The notes beneath the pieces were generated by a model that saw only the letters and a program-made list of their open reading frames with translations, searched no databases and was not told the DNA's origin. The position numbers and the translations under genes were made by a program. From positions 1 through 64,000 of the IMG/VR virus record IMGVR_UViG_3300047554_000303: a stretch of 64,000 bases of DNA; one strand, 5' to 3'. This document shows, piece by piece, positions 38,905 through 47,015 of the stretch (positions are counted from its first letter, which is position 1; the number at the start of each line of letters is the position of its first letter). Source of the stretch: a virus.

Positions 38905-39198
38905 GTGATACCAAAGAGCGTGTTCATTCACACTAAGCGTTGGCGTGACAAAGTAAATGGGCAGAGTTATTTCGCATCCCGTATTGAAGTAGGCACAGCT
39001 AACTACCTGTTCGTGCCGTTTCAGTATGGGTATGAGAGTGCTGACCTAGACGCAGCAGTCAAAGTATTACAGCAGGCAGGGTATGAGGTAGAGCGTAAGC
39101 ACTTCAACACTAGCCAAGCACCGTTTGACCACTACTACGCCAGTGAGTGGACAACCAAGAGAGAAACCAAGCGTTTCGGAGAGGACTTCAGCGGATGA
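38905..39198 (+). CDS. 97-residue early protein
   Basis: GTG start directly after the preceding stop, with AAGGAGG. Alpha/beta: FIHTKRWRDKVNGQSYFASR, IEVGTANYLFVPFQYGYESA, KVLQQAGYEVERKHFNTSQA. The pattern occurs in actinophage and cyanophage early genes of unknown role. ATGA overlap with the next gene. Confidence 0.62.
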   Translation: MIPKSVFIHTKRWRDKVNGQSYFASRIEVGTANYLFVPFQYGYESADLDAAVKVLQQAGYEVERKHFNTSQAPFDHYYASEWTTKRETKRFGEDFSG

Positions 39199-39287
39199 TT
39201 TTCTATAACGGGTTCAACCTACTAGTAGACCTAGTGCTAGTAGCAATCACAGCAGTAATCGCATACAAGATGGGAGCAAGCAGATGA
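39195..39287 (+). CDS. 30-residue membrane micro-protein
   Basis: MIFYNGFNLLVDLVLVAITA followed by VIAYKMGASR: one membrane helix. Linked by ATGA overlaps on both sides. Confidence 0.6.
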   Translation: MIFYNGFNLLVDLVLVAITAVIAYKMGASR

Positions 39288-39445
39288 GCACGAACGAATA
39301 CCGTCTGACTACTGAGCAGGAGGAAGTATTACAGGATGTAATAGCCGAGAAGCTAGAGGAAGACTACGCCAAGCACAGTGTGCTACACCCTGTGTTTGAA
39401 GCAATCATTGGCAGATGGAAGCCAACGTATGAGGAGGATAACTAA
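39284..39445 (+). CDS. 53-residue early protein
   Basis: MSTNEYRLTTEQEEVLQDVI, AEKLEEDYAKHSVLHPVFEA, IIGRWKPTYEEDN. Acidic helices. ATGA overlap before, TAATG overlap after. Confidence 0.6.
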   Translation: MSTNEYRLTTEQEEVLQDVIAEKLEEDYAKHSVLHPVFEAIIGRWKPTYEEDN

Positions 39446-39651
39446 TGGGTAGAGAAGTTCACTTTGTTATCGCAGTAGATGTAGATAACAACACCGTGTC
39501 CATAGATGATGACACTTACGCAGCTAAGTTTGATTACTCCCAAGGTTATTACGACACCGACAAAGAGCAATGGTTTGAAGATGAAGACCGCATCTTGTAT
39601 GACTTAGCACTAGGCATACTCAACAACAAAGCACAACTAGAAAGGGAATAA
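39445..39651 (+). CDS. 68-residue early protein
   Basis: MGREVHFVIAVDVDNNTVSI, DDDTYAAKFDYSQGYYDTDK, EQWFEDEDRILYDLALGILN. Beta hairpin then acidic helix. No known family. Starts within TAATG overlap. Confidence 0.6.
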   Translation: MGREVHFVIAVDVDNNTVSIDDDTYAAKFDYSQGYYDTDKEQWFEDEDRILYDLALGILNNKAQLERE

Positions 39652-39654
39652 CAA

Positions 39655-39858
39655 GTGGCATACGGACCAAGAGTTCTAGAGGAACTCACTAGGCAGTACA
39701 CATACCTACACGACAAGACCTTTAGCAAAGGTGTGAACCTTTGGTATGGGGAAGCAGGCAGTGACTTCAAGGTAGCAGAGATGATACTTGAGGGTAACAA
39801 CCTAAGTGTTGTAGAGCAGTACTTGATTGACAACTATGGAGAGGGAGACGATGACTAG
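39655..39858 (+). CDS. 67-residue early protein
   Basis: GTG start after AAAGGGA. AYGPRVLEELTRQYTYLHDK, TFSKGVNLWYGEAGSDFKVA, EMILEGNNLSVVEQYLIDNY. Helical, acidic end GEGDDD overlaps the next start by 8 nt. Confidence 0.6.
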   Translation: MAYGPRVLEELTRQYTYLHDKTFSKGVNLWYGEAGSDFKVAEMILEGNNLSVVEQYLIDNYGEGDDD

Positions 39859-40174
39859 CATTACCGACAAGCTCAGTGAGCTTGATGAATACCTAGAAGA
39901 AGCAAAAGGTATCGCTTGGGATAACTGCCACAAGATTTACATCATGATGGATAACCAAGAGGTAGAACAGATGCGTAAGTATGGGTATGACCCACTTATT
40001 ACATCAGACGAGATGACACCAGCAGAGATGCTAGGCACAGTACTCAAGTGGTACAACGATTCATGTGGACTCAAGTTCATAGATATAACAAGCACTACGG
40101 ATACAGGTACTGAGTTCTATGCCCTAGTGCCGCAGTTCTTTGCTGATGAAGATGAGGAGGAAGACGATGAGTGA
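39851..40174 (+). CDS. 107-residue early protein
   Basis: ATG at 39851 with GGGAG upstream. MTSITDKLSELDEYLEEAKG, AWDNCHKIYIMMDNQEVEQM, EMTPAEMLGTVLKWYNDSCG and an acidic tail. A KIYIxMDxxE..QM...GYD segment is a recurrent small-phage-protein motif. Function unknown. Confidence 0.62.
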   Translation: MTSITDKLSELDEYLEEAKGIAWDNCHKIYIMMDNQEVEQMRKYGYDPLITSDEMTPAEMLGTVLKWYNDSCGLKFIDITSTTDTGTEFYALVPQFFADEDEEEDDE

Positions 40175-40310
40175 AGCAGTTTACAGCGTGTGGGTAGGTG
40201 GGGTAGAAGCTAACGATTACTACCTGACTGAAGAGTTTGCTAAGCAGTTGGCAGACCTGTTCATACATGACGGCTACATAGATGTACTAGTAACTAAGGA
40301 AACCAAATGA
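40167..40310 (+). CDS. 47-residue early protein
   Basis: MSEAVYSVWVGGVEANDYYL, TEEFAKQLADLFIHDGYIDV, LVTKETK. It resembles small phage proteins with the form YxVWVGG.E.ND..LT...A..LA..F...GY.DV. Overlaps both neighbours. Confidence 0.63.
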   Translation: MSEAVYSVWVGGVEANDYYLTEEFAKQLADLFIHDGYIDVLVTKETK

Positions 40311-40540
40311 GTGAGCGTGTTACATACGTTGATTACCAATGGAAAGACTCAGATGTACCAGGTGACACCAGTGCGTTGGTAGTGATACTCAATGACTGTG
40401 GTAAGTATGAGCAGATGGTAGAAGACGAAGCTTATGATGCACGTGTCTGGTTCTACTTCCAAGATGAAGCAGAGTTTCAACGTGCCTTTGACCCAAGCTC
40501 AGATGAGTTTGAGTTCGTACTAACAAATGAGAGGAAATAA
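40307..40540 (+). CDS. 77-residue early protein
   Basis: MSERVTYVDYQWKDSDVPGD, TSALVVILNDCGKYEQMVED, VWFYFQDEAEFQRAFDPSSD. Acidic alpha/beta. ATGA overlap. Confidence 0.6.
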   Translation: MSERVTYVDYQWKDSDVPGDTSALVVILNDCGKYEQMVEDEAYDARVWFYFQDEAEFQRAFDPSSDEFEFVLTNERK

Positions 40541-40542
40541 CA

Positions 40543-41070
40543 ATGGGAACAAGAGGGCTGACAGTAGTCACCTATAACAATGAAGTACGTGTAGCACAGT
40601 ATGGACAGTGGGACCACTACCCTGCTGGACAAGGTGTTACAGCTCTAGAGTTCTTGCGTAACCCTGAGAACGTAGAGCAACTACGCAAGAACATGGACAA
40701 GTGCTACTGGATTCCACAAGACAGACACGAAGCTCTTATTGGTGAGTTCTCTAGCTCAGACAAGTCGGGGTGGATGACCTTTGAAGAGGGCAAAGCATTT
40801 GGGGAAGCATACCCAAGCCTTACTCGTGACACTGGTGCAGAGATTCTGTATGTAATTGCAGAAGCAACTGAGCCTGTGCCACTAGTCAACGAGTATGAGT
40901 TCAGTAAAGATGAGCTGATGTGTGAGGGCATCTACTCAGTAGACCTTGACCGCAACACGTTCATCAGTGAGTACGCCCCGTATCCAACAAAGGTGTATGA
41001 CCTAGACAACCTGCCTACAAGGGAAGACTACCTTGCAGCGTTCAAAGAAGAGGAAGAAGTAAATGCCTAA
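40543..41070 (+). CDS. Conserved phage protein, MGTRGLTVV family
   Basis: 175 residues. MGTRGLTVVTYNNEVRVAQY, GQWDHYPAGQGVTALEFLRN and EYAPYPTKVYDLDNLP are the hallmark of a family found in very diverse phages and prophages (GxRGxxxVxxxGxxxVxQYGxWDGYPxGQG). No biochemical function is established that I know of. GAGAGGAA upstream; overlaps the next gene by 8 nt. Confidence 0.75.
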   Translation: MGTRGLTVVTYNNEVRVAQYGQWDHYPAGQGVTALEFLRNPENVEQLRKNMDKCYWIPQDRHEALIGEFSSSDKSGWMTFEEGKAFGEAYPSLTRDTGAEILYVIAEATEPVPLVNEYEFSKDELMCEGIYSVDLDRNTFISEYAPYPTKVYDLDNLPTREDYLAAFKEEEEVNA

Positions 41071-41638
41071 CTGGTGTGAGAATGAGGTAGAGATTACCTT
41101 TGAGAGTAAAGCAGAGTATGACAAGTTCATTACACAAGCTGGGGTAGATGAAAGCACTAGCCCTTACCTTGAGTATGACAACGAGAAGAATGGCTATGGG
41201 TTCTTCGACAGGTTCTTGCCTACCCCACCTGAGATGCTAGAAGGTGAGGGCTGGTGGAGCTGGCGCATCAGTAACTGGGGCACCAAGTGGAACCCTAACT
41301 TCAACAAGTTTGAGACGGATGATGATGCCCTAACGATAAGCATGGACATGTCTACGGCATGGGCACCACCCATTGAGTTCTTCACTACGTTCACTGAGCT
41401 CTTCTCTAGTGCAATCGTAAAGCTTGCGTACCTAGAAGAAGGCATGGGCTTCTGTGGTAAAGCAGAGTTCTATCAAGGGTCAGTTGAAGACAACTACCTC
41501 AACGAGATACCTACCTCCATGTACGTAGCAGCAGGTGCCACACTCAATGCTGATGGAGAGATTGACTGGGATGAAGACCAGAACTATAACCTGTGGGAAG
41601 TTATCAACGACTCAGAACGATTCGACGAGTTCGTGTAA
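41063..41638 (+). CDS. Api92/YubB-like ferredoxin-fold protein (DUF1281-type)
   Basis: 191 residues. MPNWCENEVEITFESKAEYD, FDRFLPTPPEMLEG and WWSWRISNWGTKWNPN match the DUF1281 / Api92-like family carried by phages and plasmids: MPNWC.N, FLP.P..., NWG.KW. It has a ferredoxin-like alpha/beta fold; role unknown. Last gene before a hairpin. Confidence 0.78.
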   Translation: MPNWCENEVEITFESKAEYDKFITQAGVDESTSPYLEYDNEKNGYGFFDRFLPTPPEMLEGEGWWSWRISNWGTKWNPNFNKFETDDDALTISMDMSTAWAPPIEFFTTFTELFSSAIVKLAYLEEGMGFCGKAEFYQGSVEDNYLNEIPTSMYVAAGATLNADGEIDWDEDQNYNLWEVINDSERFDEFV

Positions 41639-41667
41639 CAGACACCAACAAGCGTGACATGAGAGTG

Positions 41668-41744
41668 GAGAGGCTCTCCTGATTACGAAACAAAGCCTAG
41701 GTCAGTGTGTGTACCTAGGCTTTGTCGTAGGGTAATGACCCTAC
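41668..41744 (+). terminator. Three successive hairpins, probable terminator/attenuator
   Basis: GGAGAG-G-CTCTCC (41668-41680), the 13-bp ACAAAGCCTAGGT with ACCTAGGCTTTGT (41690-41725), and GTAGGG with CCCTAC (41727-41744). The middle stem is perfect but followed by CG, not a U-tract. It divides the early operon. Confidence 0.6.
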
Positions 41745-41766
41745 CTGATGAGTAAAGGAAAGCAGT

Positions 41767-42102
41767 ATGGAAACAGTAACCATTACCCGTACGATTGATG
41801 CCGTTGAGTTCTGGTCAAGCATCATGGGTAGCACAGAGTTCATGGGTGAACAATGGCTCAAGGTCAAGTACCACGGTGAGTCTGACTGGGATAAGCCAGG
41901 CAGCGTAACTATCACCGCTGACAATGGTGAGGAAGAAATATCCAAGACACTAACCATTGAAGACCTAGTACAGGCATACGAAGCTGTAATAGCTAAGCCG
42001 TACTACCACTGTGGTGGCACAGTTGACATCGACAACATGGATGAGTGTGCGAGTGACATCGTGCTACAGCAGGCGGTGTTCGGAGATGTTATCTATGGGT
42101 AA
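41767..42102 (+). CDS. 111-residue early protein
   Basis: METVTITRTIDAVEFWSSIM, GEQWLKVKYHGESDWDKPGS, TIEDLVQAYEAVIAKPYYHC, ASDIVLQQAVFGDVIYG. The pattern (DVLxxWxxxxxxD, LxxAYxxxxxxxYxHCGG, DxCxxDxxLQxAxxGxxxYG) matches a small phage family of unknown function. AAAGGAAA upstream. Confidence 0.65.
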   Translation: METVTITRTIDAVEFWSSIMGSTEFMGEQWLKVKYHGESDWDKPGSVTITADNGEEEISKTLTIEDLVQAYEAVIAKPYYHCGGTVDIDNMDECASDIVLQQAVFGDVIYG

Positions 42103-42286
42103 GCGATGGCTCAAGCTAGTGCCGAGTCGCTGGGCAGGGCGTGGCCAACACAAACAAAACAACGATGAACACGTAACGATTAGGGTAAGCACCTTGCACC
42201 TAATCATTCGTGAGACATACAACATGGGCAGAGAGGATGAACGTAATGAGTCGCAAAGTAACAGTGACCTACACAGTCACGTATGA
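42095..42286 (+). CDS. 63-residue basic early protein
   Basis: MGKRWLKLVPSRWAGRGQHK, TIRVSTLHLIIRETYNMGRE. It starts in the end of the previous gene (GGAG 9 nt upstream) but overlaps the next gene by 41 nt, so its 3' part is uncertain. It contains one copy of the CCAACACAAACAAA element. Confidence 0.45.
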   Translation: MGKRWLKLVPSRWAGRGQHKQNNDEHVTIRVSTLHLIIRETYNMGREDERNESQSNSDLHSHV

Positions 42287-42449
42287 CCTACGCAAAGGTG
42301 ATGTAGGTAGAGATTACGTAGAGTGGCTAGACGGCTACAGAGACAATAAGGGACTTCGTAGTTGGTTTGTAATAGACCGTTTCGTTGGTCACGACAACCT
42401 ACAACTGTTTGACCCTAAGGCTAAGCTCCGCATAACAGAGGAGAAGTAA
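42246..42449 (+). CDS. 67-residue early protein
   Basis: MSRKVTVTYTVTYDLRKGDV, GRDYVEWLDGYRDNKGLRSW, FVIDRFVGHDNLQLFDPKAK. Beta-rich start like 42868-43044. GAGAGG about 8 nt upstream; an ATG two codons earlier is possible. TAATG overlap with the next gene. Confidence 0.6.
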   Translation: MSRKVTVTYTVTYDLRKGDVGRDYVEWLDGYRDNKGLRSWFVIDRFVGHDNLQLFDPKAKLRITEEK

Positions 42450-42706
42450 TGACACATGCACACACAGAGACACGAACAACCGAAAGCTCACGTGGCTGGT
42501 CACTGCACTGTACTGAGTGTAACGAGTACCTAGGCTTTGAAGATAAACCACCTGTGTACTCAGTGTTCGTAAATGGTTGGGAAGGTTCAATGAGGGTGTG
42601 GTATGCACCTGAGTTTGAGACACCAGAAGAAGCACAGACTTGGCTAGACAACCAAGGCGAATGGGACGAAGGCCGTCCTTACGTTGAAGAGGTATACAAC
42701 TACTAG
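42449..42706 (+). CDS. 85-residue early protein with CX2C
   Basis: WSLHCTECNEYLGFEDKPPV is followed by WYAPEFETPEEAQTWLDNQG and EWDEGRPYVEEVYNY. One CX2C pair plus conserved aromatic residues. Unknown function; starts in TAATG overlap. Confidence 0.6.
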   Translation: MTHAHTETRTTESSRGWSLHCTECNEYLGFEDKPPVYSVFVNGWEGSMRVWYAPEFETPEEAQTWLDNQGEWDEGRPYVEEVYNY

Positions 42707-42718
42707 AAAGGAAACACC

Positions 42719-42868
42719 ATGTACCACGCAGATGATGACATGAATGACCTTTACGAGTTCATGCGAGAAGAAGCTACGGCTCGTGAAGAGGATGCCAATT
42801 ACGAAAGTGACTCATCCGATACGGAAGAACTAGCAACCGCCAAAAGCATGCACCGAGAGGACTACTAA
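42719..42868 (+). CDS. 49-residue acidic early protein
   Basis: MYHADDDMNDLYEFMREEAT, AREEDANYESDSSDTEELAT, AKSMHREDY. AAAGGAAAC upstream and TAATG overlap after. Acidic helix; no family. Confidence 0.58.
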   Translation: MYHADDDMNDLYEFMREEATAREEDANYESDSSDTEELATAKSMHREDY

Positions 42869-43044
42869 TGAACACCTATGAAGTAACCGTAGTAGAGAAG
42901 ATTAAACACACTGTTGAGGTAGAAGCACTCAACGAAGACGAAGCCTTGACCAAAGGCTATGACATTGTCATGAACGGCCCTGAGGATGAGTATGACTCAG
43001 AGTCCCAAGGCAGTGCCGAATCATACGTACTAAGAATCAACTAA
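42868..43044 (+). CDS. 58-residue early protein
   Basis: MNTYEVTVVEKIKHTVEVEA, LNEDEALTKGYDIVMNGPED, SAESYVLRIN. YEVxVxxxxxxxVEAxxxDEAxxKxxD resembles a small beta-alpha-beta family also seen at 46424-46618. It directly precedes the AAA+ gene. Confidence 0.62.
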   Translation: MNTYEVTVVEKIKHTVEVEALNEDEALTKGYDIVMNGPEDEYDSESQGSAESYVLRIN

Positions 43045-43065
43045 CACGAAAGAAAAGGAAACCAC

Positions 43066-44466
43066 ATGTACGCAACACTAATCCTTAGCCAGTCCCCGTA
43101 CGGTGTACGCCAGACTGCTATCATCCCTACCACCAACAACGGTGTACGTATCTTGCACAGATGCGGCTTCGGTCGTGGCCTAGCTGCAACTTGGAGCGAA
43201 GCTTACCCAGATGCAGAAGCACTACAAGAGTATGTACTCAATGCACCTGTGTCACTAGCTATGACTCCAGCTCATGTACGTGACGCTGATGTCATGGCTC
43301 GTACTCCTAACAACGTACTGCAAGCACTAGGTAAGCGACTAGCCACAGCGTTCGTCCCTAGCAACTCCACTCTAGGTGAGCTATTAGACAATGTACTAGC
43401 CGCTTGTTCTACTAACCCTGCATCACTAGCCAAGTATGCACACAAGCAGTCAGTGACTGTGACTGTCCCTTCAGTAGCACCTGCACCACACCCTGTGACA
43501 GTGAGCGTCCACTACCCACAGACTAATGAGGTAGTACAAGAGCAGCTCACTCCGACTGCACCTGTAACCGAAGAGGTAATCAACATGGCTACACCTGCAC
43601 CACAGCCAGCCACAGTTACTGTGACTAACCGCTCGCTCAACACCTTGAACATCCCAGACGTTGAGCCGTACTTTGAGCGTTCGTTCGAAGACATCTCTGA
43701 GTCACGTATCTATGACTCTGCACGTAAGAACCAGTGGAATGTACTACTGACTGGTGATGCTGGTACAGGCAAGACATCATCTGCCCGTAACTATGCAGCA
43801 CAGCGCAAGCTCCCATTCGTAGTCATCGAATGTACTCAACAGATTGACAACAGCATTACTCAGGGTCGCTTCGTACCTGCTGAGGACGGCACGTCTATCA
43901 AGTGGGTGTACTCACAGCTAGCCACTGCTATCCAGCAGCCTTCGGTCATCTTGCTCAATGAGTTGACCCGTATGTCTCCCAAGTCATCCTCACTGTTCCT
44001 TCGCCTCATCTGGGAGCGTGAGCTATTGATTGAGCCATTCAACGAGGTTATCAAGGTACACCCAGAGTGCTTGTTCATTGCTGATGCCAACGTAGGTAAC
44101 AACTACAGCGGTACCATGCGACAGGACGGCGCACTGCTTGACCGCTTTGCTATCAAGCTTCCGTTCAGTTACGACGCTGAGCTTGAGGCCAAGTTCATCC
44201 CGTACCCTGCACTGCTAGGCTTTGCCACTGGTATCCGTACTGCGACCGAGCTAGGTCAGGAAGACTTCACTGTCCCACTGTCCACTCGTTTGCTACAGAC
44301 CTTCGTAGCACAAGTCAAGGAGTTCAGTTGGAGCTTCGCTGTCCAACGTCTGCTGTCCAACTTCCCTACCGACACTGGTGAGCGTGACGCTATCAAGCTT
44401 CGTATCGATGCTGACGCACCACGTATTGCTCGTGAGTTCGGTGTTGACTTAGCACCTACTGCCTAA
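43066..44466 (+). CDS. AAA+ ATPase, MoxR/CobS-like
   Basis: 466 residues. Residues 1-200 are an N-terminal region with a Val/Pro/Thr-rich linker. AAA+ module: Walker A GDAGTGKT at 230-237, Walker B VILLNE at 294-299 (Asn where Asp is usual, as in some MoxR proteins), sensor-1 ADANVGNNYSG near 340, arginine finger LLDRF near 357. MoxR/CobS ATPases act with a VWA partner to insert metals or remodel complexes; the next gene encodes such a partner. AAAAGGAAA before ATG. Confidence 0.8.
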   Translation: MYATLILSQSPYGVRQTAIIPTTNNGVRILHRCGFGRGLAATWSEAYPDAEALQEYVLNAPVSLAMTPAHVRDADVMARTPNNVLQALGKRLATAFVPSNSTLGELLDNVLAACSTNPASLAKYAHKQSVTVTVPSVAPAPHPVTVSVHYPQTNEVVQEQLTPTAPVTEEVINMATPAPQPATVTVTNRSLNTLNIPDVEPYFERSFEDISESRIYDSARKNQWNVLLTGDAGTGKTSSARNYAAQRKLPFVVIECTQQIDNSITQGRFVPAEDGTSIKWVYSQLATAIQQPSVILLNELTRMSPKSSSLFLRLIWERELLIEPFNEVIKVHPECLFIADANVGNNYSGTMRQDGALLDRFAIKLPFSYDAELEAKFIPYPALLGFATGIRTATELGQEDFTVPLSTRLLQTFVAQVKEFSWSFAVQRLLSNFPTDTGERDAIKLRIDADAPRIAREFGVDLAPTA

Positions 44467-44492
44467 TCTAGAATAAACCTGAGGAGGTTATT

Positions 44493-46268
44493 GTGGCTAT
44501 CACCGTATACAACAATCAAGTAGACAAAGAATCTGTGCAGCGCATCTACGCTGCCAAGTTGCAGCAGAGCTTTGGCAAGTTTGCTCGTGCAATTGCTTTG
44601 CGAGACATCTCTGTGTCTATCGTCCCGCAACAGAGAGGGCTTCAGCCAGCACCTGCATGGAGCACAGACAACGGTCTGGTAGTTACTTACGACCAGAGCA
44701 AAGGGAGTGTGCTTGCTGCAAACAACCTGCTGCGACTCAAGGGCTTGGTCATTCATGAGCTATCTCACCTATTGTTTACGCCACGTAGTTTGACTGGTCT
44801 AGTCAAGTGGGTGCACGCACAGAACTACGGCTCCTCGTTCAACATTCTTGAGGACAATCGTATTGAGAACATGATGGTAGCCAAGATGTCTGGTATTGCA
44901 CCATGGCTAGTACACACTGTTGCAACAGAGTTACTGGCTGCCAGCAACCCAGACTTGCTTCCGCTTGTATGGGGTCGCAAGTATCTTGACTCCAACATCC
45001 GACTGCTTGCTCGTGATGAGTGGGCTAAGAAGTATGGTGCTGAGAATGCTGCTGAGGTGTGCAAGTATCTGGACAGATACGTACAGCTCAACCTTGGTGA
45101 CACTAAGAACTACACAGAAGCACAGGAGATTATTGCTGCGTTCCACACACTGTGTCAGTTGGCTGCTCCCACCTCTTCCCTTCATGGTCAGTCTTCATCT
45201 GCTCCTGAGAGCAATGGTGAGAAGCCTGAGTCACGTAGTGAGCAAGGCAAGCTACTCAAGCAGGTCGACATGTCTGAGCCTGAAGAAGATGAGTCAACTG
45301 CTGTGCACACATCCTCTGACTCGGAAGACACAGAGGACACTCCATCGTTGACTAAGCAACTACAGCGTGTTGCTGACGAGGCTTATACTGAGGTGTTAGA
45401 GGATGTAAAGAACACCATTGCTAACGTACGTAATGATGACGGTGTTGGCGAGGTACATGACCACGACAATGACAGGGGCAAAGGTAGGAGTGTGGTCAAC
45501 ATGCCGAGCTGGTCTTGGAGAAAGATTTACCCTTCTGCCGTTAGCATTCAAGCATCACGTAGGTTTGCTAATGAGCTTATCAATCTCAAGGCTGAGCATG
45601 ACCCAGGTTGGTTGCGCAAGACCAGCCAAGGCAAGGTCAATGTTCGACAGTTCATGCAGGGTGCTGACTTTGACGAGATGTTTGACCAGTGGTCTGAGGG
45701 CAACCAAGATGTCAGTGACATTGAGTGTGTGGTTCTTGTAGACAGCTCTGGTTCAATGCACGACATGCTGACCCCTGCTTACGAAGCTATGTGGACAATC
45801 AAGCGTGCACTAGATAGCATCAACGCTAGTACAACTGTTATACAGTTTGCTGACATGGGTGGTTGGCTATACAAAGCTGACGAGCGTGCACAGACATACA
45901 TCAAGACTGCGCCTAGTGGTGTCGGCGGCTCTACCTACCCGTTCTCTAGTCTCAAAGCTGCCAAAGAAATCCTGACTAACTCTCCACGTGCAATCAAGCT
46001 GCTGCTTGTTGTTACTGACGGTGCATGGGGTAGCCCACAAGCATGCGACCAGTTGATTACTGGTATGCGTACATCGGGAGTACTGACAAGCCTCGTGTTC
46101 TTGACTGAACCTTCTGAGAACATTCCTTACTACCTCCGCTCAGTTGATGGCGGCATAGCTGTTGACGGACACAAGTGTGAGTTCGTACAACACCTTACCA
46201 ACCCACTAGAGATTGTTGACGTAGCCAAAGCGATTACCAAGCGTGCACAACGTGCGCTTCTTGTATAG
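44493..46268 (+). CDS. Zincin-VWA protein (CobT/DUF2201-like)
   Basis: 591 residues from GTG after GAGGAGG. N-terminal domain has VIHELSHLLFTPRS (HELSH at 88-92) and NILEDNRIENMM (E120, E125), an HEXXH plus downstream acidic motif as in zincins. A low-complexity acidic/Ser linker spans ~225-330. The C-terminal VWA domain has VVLVDSSGSM (MIDAS at 417-421), GGSTY (T481) and VVTDGAWG (508-510), a full MIDAS set. Paired with the AAA+ gene upstream it resembles CobS-CobT and MoxR-VWA modules. Confidence 0.8.
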   Translation: MAITVYNNQVDKESVQRIYAAKLQQSFGKFARAIALRDISVSIVPQQRGLQPAPAWSTDNGLVVTYDQSKGSVLAANNLLRLKGLVIHELSHLLFTPRSLTGLVKWVHAQNYGSSFNILEDNRIENMMVAKMSGIAPWLVHTVATELLAASNPDLLPLVWGRKYLDSNIRLLARDEWAKKYGAENAAEVCKYLDRYVQLNLGDTKNYTEAQEIIAAFHTLCQLAAPTSSLHGQSSSAPESNGEKPESRSEQGKLLKQVDMSEPEEDESTAVHTSSDSEDTEDTPSLTKQLQRVADEAYTEVLEDVKNTIANVRNDDGVGEVHDHDNDRGKGRSVVNMPSWSWRKIYPSAVSIQASRRFANELINLKAEHDPGWLRKTSQGKVNVRQFMQGADFDEMFDQWSEGNQDVSDIECVVLVDSSGSMHDMLTPAYEAMWTIKRALDSINASTTVIQFADMGGWLYKADERAQTYIKTAPSGVGGSTYPFSSLKAAKEILTNSPRAIKLLLVVTDGAWGSPQACDQLITGMRTSGVLTSLVFLTEPSENIPYYLRSVDGGIAVDGHKCEFVQHLTNPLEIVDVAKAITKRAQRALLV

Positions 46269-46280
46269 AGAGGAATACAA

Positions 46281-46424
46281 ATGAATACAGAGCCAGAATA
46301 CTATTGCATCTTCTGTGAAGACTATGTAATGAACATCGACATGGCTATGAAGTGCTTACAATGTGGTGAGTACAAAGGGCTGGTCAAGGTCGGCCCAACA
46401 CAAACAAATGGAGAGGATAACTAA
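46281..46424 (+). CDS. 47-residue zinc-ribbon protein
   Basis: MNTEPEYYCIFCEDYVMNID, MAMKCLQCGEYKGLVKVGPT, QTNGEDN. Two CX2C pairs form one zinc ribbon. It ends in a TAATG overlap. Its 3' end carries a CCAACACAAACAAA element copy. Confidence 0.65.
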   Translation: MNTEPEYYCIFCEDYVMNIDMAMKCLQCGEYKGLVKVGPTQTNGEDN

Positions 46425-46618
46425 TGAACCGCTATGAAGTACACGTACACGTTGTCTACAAGATAGACGCCGCATCGCTAGAGGATGCCTACCGCAAGAT
46501 TAACGAGGGTGCCGAGTTCCCTGTCTTGCCTTACGACGATAATACTTATTGTGACGCTGTTGTTATTACAGACATTAAACAGTTGAGTGAAGCAGAACTA
46601 TCAGAGGAGACAGTGTGA
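46424..46618 (+). CDS. 64-residue early protein
   Basis: MNRYEVHVHVVYKIDAASLE, DAYRKINEGAEFPVLPYDDN, VVITDIKQLSEAELSEETV. Beta-alpha-beta like 42868-43044. Linked by GTGA to the next gene. Confidence 0.6.
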   Translation: MNRYEVHVHVVYKIDAASLEDAYRKINEGAEFPVLPYDDNTYCDAVVITDIKQLSEAELSEETV

Positions 46619-46908
46619 GCCTGTATTACGGAGTCAATGGAGAACCAATCACCTTAGAACAATGGGGTGAGATTATGGAGGATGTTGAGCAGAAAGTAGT
46701 TAAGCAAGACAGAGTAAATGGATTACTGGTGTCTACAGTTTGGCTTGGCATGAACCACAACTTCGGAGAAGGAGAGCCTCTTATTTACGAGACCATGGTT
46801 TTCCCAGAAGGTAGTTGGGAAGAGATGTACATGGAAAGGTACACCACCCGTGAGCAAGCAATCGCTGGGCATGAGGTAGCGTTGGAATGGACAAAGGAGC
46901 AGAAGTGA
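46615..46908 (+). CDS. 97-residue conserved early protein
   Basis: GTG start. LYYGVNGEPITLEQWGEIME, RVNGLLVSTVWLGMNHNFGE, IYETMVFPEGSWEEMYMERY, TTREQAIAGHEVALEW. The STVWLGxxHxFGxGxPLIFETMVF...RYxTxxxAxxGH pattern is a family widespread in actinophages. Function unknown. Confidence 0.72.
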   Translation: MSLYYGVNGEPITLEQWGEIMEDVEQKVVKQDRVNGLLVSTVWLGMNHNFGEGEPLIYETMVFPEGSWEEMYMERYTTREQAIAGHEVALEWTKEQK

Positions 46909-47015
46909 GTGAGGCAACTCAAATGTCAGACGGTCAAGACTGGACTGAACCAATCAAGTTGACCGCCGCTGAGTGGGAGCAGTTGAACGAAGCGTTAGAG
47001 GGAGAGCAGAAGTGA
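46905..47015 (+). CDS. 36-residue early protein
   Basis: GTG start in a GTGA overlap: SEATQMSDGQDWTEPIKLTA, AEWEQLNEALEGEQK. The KLTAAEWEQLNEAL helix is typical of very small phage proteins. It ends in the GGAGAGCAGAAGTGA junction. Confidence 0.6.
   Translation: MSEATQMSDGQDWTEPIKLTAAEWEQLNEALEGEQK

Noticed and set aside
44463-46123. Several minus-strand frames opposite the AAA+/VWA genes
   Set aside because: No start signals; plus-strand genes have conserved motifs throughout.
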